Shown piece by piece: positions 34,916 through 41,700 of a stretch of 64,000 nucleotides of DNA (position 1 is its first letter; every line of letters begins with the position of its first letter). A model generated the notes under the pieces. That model had not been told where the DNA came from, searched no databases, and was given only the letters and a program-made list of their open reading frames with translations. The position numbers were made by a program, and so were the translations under genes. Origin of the DNA: Anaerolineales bacterium (GTDB taxonomy: Bacteria; Chloroflexota; Anaerolineae; Anaerolineales; UBA6663); the NCBI GenBank assembly GCA_020850595.1, contig JADZEK010000131.1, positions 27,786-91,785 on the forward strand, written 5' to 3'.

Positions 34916-36298
34916 ATGCTGCTCTCAACTGCCCTGCGCCTCGCGCCGCCCCAAGTTGTTGCCCTGGTGGGCGGCGGCGGCAAGACCACCGCCATGTTCC
35001 GCCTCGCCGCCGAGCTAGTCGCGGCCGGCGGGCGCGTGGTTACCACCACCACCACCCGCATCTTCGCCGCGCAGATCGCGTTGGCCCCGCGCCACGTGGT
35101 CGTGCCCGCCGCGCCGGCCGCCTGGCCCGCCGCGCTGGCCCAACTGGCGGCGGCGCTTGCTGAATCACCGCACGTGCTCGCCATCGGCGCGGTCGAGCCA
35201 GAAAGCGGCAAGGCGCTCGGCGTGCCGCCTGAGTTCATCCCCCACCTGCGGGCGTTGCCCGGCGGCCCGACCGTCCTGCTTGAAGCCGACGGTTCACGCA
35301 TGCGGCCTTTCAAGGCCCCCGGCCGTCACGAGCCTGTCATCCCGCCCGAAACCACCCTGGTCATCCCCATCGTCGGCGCGGATGTCCTCGGCGCGCCGCT
35401 CGACGATCGGCGCGTTCACCGGCCCGAGTTGGTGGCCCAGCTTGCGGGCGTGCGCCTCGGCGCGACCGTCACGCCCGAATTAGTCGCCGCCGTCCTCGCC
35501 CATCCCCAGGGCGGCCTAAAAGGTGTGCCGCCCGCCGCTCGCGTCGTGGTGTTAGTCAACAAGGTCGAACGCCTGGAAGACCTCTCCCCCGTGCGCGACC
35601 TGGCCGCGCGCCTGATCGCCGCGCCCGCCATCAGCGGCGTTGTCCTCGGCGCGGCCGCCACCGGCGCGCCTGTGCGTGAGGTCTGGGGCGGCGTGGCGGC
35701 CGTGGTGCTGGCGGCCGGGCGCTCCACCCGCATGGGCCGGCCCAAGCAACTCCTGCCCTGGCCCGGCGGCACGCTGCTCGGAGCCGTCGTCCGTCGTCTA
35801 CAGGCCTGCCCCCTCAGCCGCGTGGTCGTCGTCACCGGCCACGAGCAGGCGGCCGTGACCGCGGCGGCCCAGGCCGCGGCCGACCCGGCCGGCCCGCCGC
35901 TCGTCTTTGCCCACAACTCCGACTACGCTGTCAGCGAGATGGCCCGTTCCCTCCAGGTGGGCCTGGCCGCGCTGCCCGCCACCGACCAGGCCGTGCTCGT
36001 CGCCCTGGCCGACCAGCCGCACCTGGAGGCGCGCATTGTCGCCCACATAGTCGCCCGTTGGCAGGCCGCTCGCCCACCCGCCGTCGCCCCGTTCTTCAAC
36101 GGCCGCCGCGGCCACCCCATGCTCTTCGACCGCGCTGTGTTTCCGCGCTTAAACCAGTTGCCGCCGGACGCCAATCCGCGTCAGTTGTTCCAACAGATCG
36201 GCCCGCCGGAGGCCGTAGCCGTTGACACCGACGCCATCCTGCGCGACCTGGACACCCCCGAAGCCTACGCCGCCGCGTTGGCCGAGCAGACCCCCTGA
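34916..36298 (+). CDS. yqeC-mocA: YqeC-MocA fusion: SDMH accessory protein plus molybdenum cofactor cytidylyltransferase
   Basis: A 460-residue two-domain protein. Residues 1-258 are YqeC-like, with a P-loop-like LVGGGGKTT (17-25), VVTTTTTRIF and LLEADGS (121-127). Residues 260-460 are a MobA-like nucleotidyltransferase with LAAGRSTRMGRPKQLLPW (265-282), VALADQP and RRGHPMLF. MocA-type enzymes add CMP to molybdopterin for xanthine dehydrogenase-family enzymes, releasing pyrophosphate. In E. coli yqeC and mocA are separate genes near xdh genes. The fusion and the location beside two molybdenum hydroxylases point to a dedicated cofactor module. Confidence 0.88.
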   Translation: MLLSTALRLAPPQVVALVGGGGKTTAMFRLAAELVAAGGRVVTTTTTRIFAAQIALAPRHVVVPAAPAAWPAALAQLAAALAESPHVLAIGAVEPESGKALGVPPEFIPHLRALPGGPTVLLEADGSRMRPFKAPGRHEPVIPPETTLVIPIVGADVLGAPLDDRRVHRPELVAQLAGVRLGATVTPELVAAVLAHPQGGLKGVPPAARVVVLVNKVERLEDLSPVRDLAARLIAAPAISGVVLGAAATGAPVREVWGGVAAVVLAAGRSTRMGRPKQLLPWPGGTLLGAVVRRLQACPLSRVVVVTGHEQAAVTAAAQAAADPAGPPLVFAHNSDYAVSEMARSLQVGLAALPATDQAVLVALADQPHLEARIVAHIVARWQAARPPAVAPFFNGRRGHPMLFDRAVFPRLNQLPPDANPRQLFQQIGPPEAVAVDTDAILRDLDTPEAYAAALAEQTP

Positions 36299-36305
36299 CG
36301 ATCAC

Positions 36306-36314
36306 TGGTATAAT
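36306..36314 (+). promoter_or_regulatory. Extended -10 promoter of the alpha/beta hydrolase gene
   Basis: TGGTATAAT is an extended -10 box 8 nt before the ATG at 36323. Transcription would start at or a base or two before the start codon, so the mRNA is probably leaderless. No -35 at 16-18 nt. Confidence 0.55.
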
Positions 36315-36322
36315 CTCGCTCG

Positions 36323-37114
36323 ATGGAGCACCGCACGTTGCTGGTCAATGGCTTGCGCCTGCATTACACCGTGGCCGGCGCTGGGCCGGACATTGTGTTT
36401 GTGCATGGCTGGGCCTCCTCGCGCCGCATGTGGACCAGCCTGCTGCCGGACCTCTCGCGCCGGTATCGCTGCTGGACCCTCGACCTCCCCGGCTTCGGCG
36501 ATTCGGAAAAACCTGCCCAAGGCTGGTATTCGATCCCTAACTTCACCGCCACCCTGCTCGAGTTCATGCGGCAGCTCGGCCTGGAGCGGCCCCGCCTCGT
36601 CGGCCACTCGATGGGCGGCATGATTGCGCTCAACCTCGCCGCGCGTCATCCCGAAACCATTGCCCGGCTCGTCGCCATCAACCCCGTCGTCACCGGGCGG
36701 GCCAGCCTCAAGCCTCTGGCGCGGCCCGACTACAGCCGCCGCGTGCTCAGTTGGGTGCTGCGCCTCTCGCCCGCGCTGCTCCAGCCGCTGCTCATCCACC
36801 CGCTCGGCCATCGCGTCAGCGGCCTCACCTACTTCCGCCGCCGCAATGAAGATTTCGTGAAGGCCACGCCCGACTCATTGCTCTCAGCCGGCCGCGCCAT
36901 CGTGGATTATGATGTGGCCCCGCTGCTTGAGCGCGTCTCCGTCCCCGCGCTGGTGATCGTCGGCACTCTCGACCCGACCGTGCCGCCGGCCGAAGGCCGC
37001 CTGGCGGCCGCCCGCATTTCCGGCAGCCGGCTGCACCTGATGCGCGCCGGCCATTTGCTCACCGATGATCGGCCGGTCGAAACGCTGCGTGTGCTGCAGG
37101 AGTTCCTGGCATGA
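36323..37114 (+). CDS. Alpha/beta hydrolase
   Basis: A 263-residue alpha/beta-hydrolase. The oxyanion region VHGWASSRRMW, nucleophile elbow GHSMGG (VGHSMGGMIALNLA), the late Asp in IVGTLDPTVP and the catalytic His in MRAGHLL make a full triad. A lid of about 50 residues lies in the middle. Substrates in this family range from esters to epoxides and cannot be read here. It has its own extended -10 promoter and no visible ribosome site. It overlaps thpR by 4 nt in ATGA. Confidence 0.88.
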   Translation: MEHRTLLVNGLRLHYTVAGAGPDIVFVHGWASSRRMWTSLLPDLSRRYRCWTLDLPGFGDSEKPAQGWYSIPNFTATLLEFMRQLGLERPRLVGHSMGGMIALNLAARHPETIARLVAINPVVTGRASLKPLARPDYSRRVLSWVLRLSPALLQPLLIHPLGHRVSGLTYFRRRNEDFVKATPDSLLSAGRAIVDYDVAPLLERVSVPALVIVGTLDPTVPPAEGRLAAARISGSRLHLMRAGHLLTDDRPVETLRVLQEFLA

Positions 37115-37710
37115 GATACCGCCTCTTCAGCGCCATCGAACTCACCCCCGAATTGCTCGCCCGCCTCGACGCGCACCGGGCTGAATACAAGGCCGCCGGC
37201 CCGCGCGGCAGCGTGCGCTGGGCCAGGTCGCAGGGCCTGCACGTTACCCTGCGCTTCTACGGCGCTGTGGATCAAGGGCAAATGCCCGAACTGCAAGCCG
37301 GGCTGCAGCGCGCCGCGGCCGCCGCCGCGCCCTTCACCCTGACCATTCAGGGACTCGGCGTTTTCCCCAACCCGCAACAGCCGCAAGTGCTCTGGGCCGG
37401 GTTGTCAGGCGACCTCCCCCCGCTGCAGCAATTGGCCGCGCAGTTGGAGGCCGCCGCGGTGGCGTTGGGCTTCGCGCCCGAGCGCCGCGCCTTCGCTCCT
37501 CACCTCACGCTCGGCCGCGTGCGCGATCATCTGCGCCCTGCCGATCTGACGGCGCTCATGCGCGTCGTCGAACAGGCCCAGGGCCAGGTGCTGGGCGAGC
37601 TGCGCGCCGACAGCCTTAGCCTCATGTCCAGTGAACTGCGGCCTATGGGCGCAGTGTACGAGCGTCTATTCCTCGCGCCGTTCGGGTTGGCCCCAGCCGG
37701 CGCCGCCTAA
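37111..37710 (+). CDS. thpR: RNA 2',3'-cyclic phosphodiesterase
   Basis: A 199-residue 2H phosphodiesterase. The two catalytic HxT motifs are seen: HVTLRF near residue 46 and HLTLGR near 131. The N-terminal RLFSAIELTPEL is standard. The enzyme opens 2',3'-cyclic phosphates of RNA, in the family once called 2'-5' RNA ligase. It overlaps the upstream hydrolase gene and is 31 nt from rsfS. Confidence 0.92.
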   Translation: MRYRLFSAIELTPELLARLDAHRAEYKAAGPRGSVRWARSQGLHVTLRFYGAVDQGQMPELQAGLQRAAAAAAPFTLTIQGLGVFPNPQQPQVLWAGLSGDLPPLQQLAAQLEAAAVALGFAPERRAFAPHLTLGRVRDHLRPADLTALMRVVEQAQGQVLGELRADSLSLMSSELRPMGAVYERLFLAPFGLAPAGAA

Positions 37711-37741
37711 CCGCCCCCGGACACCCCAAAGGAGAACTGCT

Positions 37742-38089
37742 CTGGAACCACTGGAACTGGCCCGCGCCCTGGTAGATACGTTAGAAGAGAAGAAGGCGGA
37801 AGACATTGTGCTGCTCGACTTGCGCGGGCAGTTGGTGTTCACAGACTACTTTGTGATCTGCACCGGCACGAGCGAGCGCCAACTGACGGCGCTGGCCGAG
37901 GCGGTGGACGAGGCCGCCCGCCACAAGTTCCGCCTCAAGCGCCCGCGCGTCGAGGGCCACGCCGCGGGCGGCTGGCTGCTCATGGACTTTGGCAGCGTCA
38001 TCGTCCATGCCTTCTCGCAGGCGCAGCGTCACCGCTACAAGCTCGAAGAATTGTGGCAGGCCGGCAAAGTCGTCCTGCGCATTCAATAG
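37742..38089 (+). CDS. rsfS: Ribosome silencing factor, apparent CTG start
   Basis: A 115-residue RsfS protein that binds ribosomal protein uL14 and blocks subunit joining when nutrients are low. ELARALVDTLEEKKAEDIVL, FTDYFVICTGTSERQ and LMDFGSVIVHAF are conserved. No ATG, GTG or TTG lies in frame between the strong ribosome site AAAGGAG (37728-37734) and the conserved domain. CTG 37742 is 7 nt after that site and is the best start. The nearest in-frame ATG (37631) would overlap thpR by 80 nt and leave the ribosome site inside the gene. Confidence 0.88.
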   Translation: MEPLELARALVDTLEEKKAEDIVLLDLRGQLVFTDYFVICTGTSERQLTALAEAVDEAARHKFRLKRPRVEGHAAGGWLLMDFGSVIVHAFSQAQRHRYKLEELWQAGKVVLRIQ

Positions 38090-38115
38090 CCGTCGCGCAT
38101 TCCAGGCCGACAAAC

Positions 38116-38156
38116 AACCGGGCGGGTCACGGCGCACTGCCATGACCCGCCCGGTT
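38116..38156. terminator. Convergent terminator between rsfS and ndk
   Basis: A perfect 14-bp stem, AACCGGGCGGGTCA (38116-38129) with TGACCCGCCCGGTT (38143-38156), has a 13-nt loop between the convergent rsfS and ndk stops. T-rich bases follow it best on the minus strand (TGTTTG). Confidence 0.6.
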
Positions 38157-38186
38157 TGGCGTTAGAGCGTCTCCCCGCTTCGCGGC

Positions 38187-38639
38187 TTACGCCTCAAATA
38201 CCCAGCGCTCGCCGTCGCGCGCCCAGTCCACGATCTCGCCCGGCTTGAACCACAGCCCCAGCTCAAACTCAGCCGTCGCCACGCTGTCCGAAGCGTGAAT
38301 CAGGTTGCGGCCGATGTCAATGCCCAGGTCGGCGCGGATAGTGCCGGGGACGGCGGCGGTCGGGTTGGTCGCGCCCACCGTCTGGCGCACGGCCTCCACC
38401 ACCTTCTTGCCCTCCCAGGCCATCACCACCACCGGCGCTGAAGTGATGTACCTGATCAGCCCCTCATAGAAGGGCTTGCCCTGGTGCACGGCGTAATGCT
38501 GCTCGGCCAGGCTGACTTCCACCGCCAGGAACTTCAGACCGACCAGCCGCAGCCCGCGCCGTTCCAGGCGGCCGATGATCTCCCCGACCAGGCCGCGCTG
38601 TACGCCGTCGGGCTTAATGATGACAAGGGAACGTTCCAA
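38187..38639 (-). CDS. ndk: Nucleoside diphosphate kinase
   Basis: A 150-residue Ndk that moves the gamma-phosphate between nucleoside triphosphates and diphosphates. SLVIIKPDGVQRGLVGEII is the standard start. The active His is in NLIHASDS. The length is slightly above the usual 140-145, with a normal C-terminus (WFKPGEIVDW). TTG 38639 is chosen because GGAGG (38650-38646) lies 6 nt upstream; this gives the common N-terminus MERSLVIIKPDG. A longer TTG start at 38654 would put that site inside the gene. Confidence 0.95.
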   Translation of the reverse strand: MERSLVIIKPDGVQRGLVGEIIGRLERRGLRLVGLKFLAVEVSLAEQHYAVHQGKPFYEGLIRYITSAPVVVMAWEGKKVVEAVRQTVGATNPTAAVPGTIRADLGIDIGRNLIHASDSVATAEFELGLWFKPGEIVDWARDGERWVFEA

Positions 38640-38681
38640 GTCAAACCTCCGCAAGGCTAAGTCAAATAGATGAACACGCGC

Positions 38682-38690
38682 ATTTTACCA
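38682..38690 (-). promoter_or_regulatory. Extended -10 promoter of ndk
   Basis: Minus-strand TGGTAAAAT (38690-38682) is an extended -10 box 42 nt upstream of the chosen start. No good -35 box is seen. Confidence 0.45.
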
Positions 38691-38773
38691 GACAATCCTG
38701 CGCTTAAACGCCGACCGCGCGCCCAGGGTCTCCGAGCGCGCGGTTGTGAGTGACGATTGGCTGCCCAGCGGCG

Positions 38774-41700
38774 TTACAGGCGGCTGAGCGCCTCGCGATA
38801 GGCCTCCAGCGCGCGCGGCAGCCGGTTCGCCTTCACATAGGCGTCGCCCAGCAGCCGCAGCACCGGGGCGGGGGCCTGCTCCGTGGTCGCCAGCCCCTCC
38901 AGTTCGTGGATCGTGCGGCCCAGATCGGCCTCCGTCTGCACTTGCGGAGTCAGGCGGGCCAGCGCCGCGGCGAAGTCGGGCAGTTCCACCGGCAGTTGCG
39001 GCGCGGCCGTGGGCGCCGTGTGCGGGCGCACATAGGGCGCGCTAGGCGCGGCCGGCTCCGGCGTAGCGGGTGGGGGCACAGCCGGCGCGGCTGGCGCGGG
39101 CGGCTCAGGCACGCGCAGGGGCGCGGTCTTAGCGGCTGGGGTCGGCATCCCGGCCCCTGGCGCCGATGAGCCTGGTTCGGCCTCCATCGCCTCGCGCCAG
39201 GCCGCCATGCGCTGTTCCACCTCGCGGCGTGCGCCTTCTTGTTGCGCGCGCTGCTCGGCAAACCGCGCCTCAATCTCGGTCTCGCGGGCGCGGCGCGCGC
39301 TTGCCAGCCGCTCCGATAGGCGCGAGAGCTTGTCTAGGTCGGGTACGCCTGCTGGCGGCGTGGCCTCGTCCGCTTCAGCCGGCTTCTCGTCGGCTGGGGT
39401 CGCGGCGGGCGTCTCCGCAGCCGCCTCGACCAGCCAGGTCGGCGGTGTAATCGCCTCCACCGGCTCCGGCTCAGCCACCGGCTCCGGCTCCAGGGCCGCT
39501 TCCGTTTCCACCGATGCCGTCGCGGCCTCTAGGCCGGTTGTGGCCACCTTGGCTGCTTCCGCCGCCGCCCAGGTCGGCGCCTCGCTCAAGCGCTCTTCGG
39601 GCTTGGTCAGCAGTTCTTCCGGGTTCGCGCCCTGCGCGGCGGCCAACCCTTCCAGCCAGCGCAGCGCCTCTTCGCCATCCAGCGCGGCAGGCTCAGCCGG
39701 TGTTTCTATCGTTGCTTCGGCCGGCGCCACGACCTCTGTCGCCGGCTCGGCCGGCAACCATTCCGGCCGTGCCGCTTCAAGGGCGGGCGGCTCGGCTTGG
39801 GCGTCTTCCGGCTCGCCCGCCGGCCCCGCTTCGGCCGAGGTCAGGTCCGCCTGCGCCGCGGCGATCCACGTCGGCGTCTCGGTCGGGCGTTCCTCGGGTG
39901 TGGTCAACAATTCGTCCGGGTTCGCGCCCTGCGCCGCGGCCAGCCCCTCCAGCCAGCCCAGCGCCTCGTCCCCTTCCAGTTCAACCGCCTCCGCCTCCGC
40001 CTGCGTCTCAGCGGTGATGGTGGGCGCGGCCGCCGGCACAATCGGCACTCGGCTTGGGCCGGTGTCTTCCAGTTCGTCCACCGGCGGCGCAGCCAACTCG
40101 GCCAGGCTCGGCTCAACCAACTCCGCCGCCGGCTCAGCCGTTGCCGCCTCTGCGGTCGCGATCTCGGCGGCCATGCGCTCGGCCGAGGTGATCTCAGCCG
40201 GCATGGACTCGCGCAGCCAGTCGGGCATCTCGTCCACCGGGGTCGGCTGCGCCACGGCCTCGGCCGCGTCTGTGGGCGCCTCCGCCACGATCCAGGCCGG
40301 CGCCTCGGCCGGCCGTTCGTCTGGTCGGGTCAGGAGTTCGTCAGGGTTCGCGCCCTGCGCCGCGGCCAGCCCTTCCAGCCAGCCCAGCGCCTCGTCGCCG
40401 TCCAGCGCTGTGGCTTCGGCTTCCACCGGGGCGGGCATTTCGGTCTGCCTCGCGTCCGGCGCGGCCGGCGTTTCCATGGCGAGCGCCGCCGTTTCGATCA
40501 GCGGCTCGGCGTACTGCGGCTCAGAGCGTCCGTGCTGTGCTGTGTCGGCAAACGGGTCCACCGGGTGCGCGGCTTCCACCCGGCTCAGCCACGCCTCCAG
40601 CGCAGCCGGTTCGGCGACTGGCGCCTCCGGCGAGGCGCTTGCCGCCGGGTATTCCGCTGCCGGCTCCAGCGCGGCGGTTGCCTCTGGCTCGACCCTCACG
40701 GCCTCCGCCGCTGCCAGAGCGCCCTCGCCGGTGCCGGCCTCGGTCAGCCACGCCGGCGCCTCGCCCTCTGGCTCAGTACTGCCCGGTGTTGGCCCCGCCG
40801 CCTCCGGCCTCAGCCAGTCGGGAATCTCATCAGCCGGCATATCCGGCGGCACGGCCGGCTCCACCTCAACCGCCGGAATGGCCGCCACCCCCGCCGCCGG
40901 TTCCAGCGCCTTCAGCCAGTCGGGGAGTTCGCTCGCCGGCGTCGGCTTCAGGCTGTCTTCCGGCTCGGCCGCCAGCGACTCAAACGCTTCCAGGCCCGCG
41001 GCCGGCTCCAGTGCCTTCAGCCAATCGGGCATCTCGGCTGGCGGCGTTGTCGCCGCTGGGCCGGCCGCCTCCCCTGCCGCTGTTTCAGCCGCCCACGCCT
41101 CCGGTGCGATAGTGTCCTCGGGCCGTTGCGCTTCTGCCGCGGTCAAATCGGCCGTCGCCCAGGCCGGCGCCTCAGCCGGGCGCTCCTCGGGCACAGTCAG
41201 CAATTCATCGGCGTTCGCGCCCTGGCGCGCCGCCAGGCCTTCTAGCCAGCGCAGCGCCTCGTCGCCCTCCAACGGCGCGCCTTCGGCCTCGGCCGTGGCC
41301 CCCACCGTGGCCCCCACCGTCGTCCCAGTCAAGGCCGCTTCCTCGGCGGCGCTCTCAGCCGTCATCGGTTCACCGCTGGGCAGTTCTGCCGCCATCGGCG
41401 GCTCGGTGCCAACCGCGGGTTCCAGCGCCTTCAGCCAGTCGGGTGGCTCGGCCGGTTCGGCCTCGAGCCTCGGCGTCTCCGCTTGTGCTTCAAGCCTCGC
41501 CTCGTCCGCCAGCCAGGCCGGTGGTTCGGCTGGGCGCTCCTCTGGTGCGGTCAACAGCTCGTCGGGATTGGCGCCTTGGCGTGCCGCCAGGCTTTCCAAC
41601 CAACGCAGGGCCTCATCACCGTCCAGATCGGCCTCGGCCGAAGGCTGCTCCAGCGGCGTGGCCGGAGTCTCGGCGGCGGATGCTTCAGGCGGGGCCTCCG

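Noticed and set aside
39608..41628. Regularly recurring DNA blocks that could suggest a CRISPR array.
   Set aside because: The blocks are about 76 bp, unevenly spaced by hundreds of bases, and stay in frame as a protein repeat.
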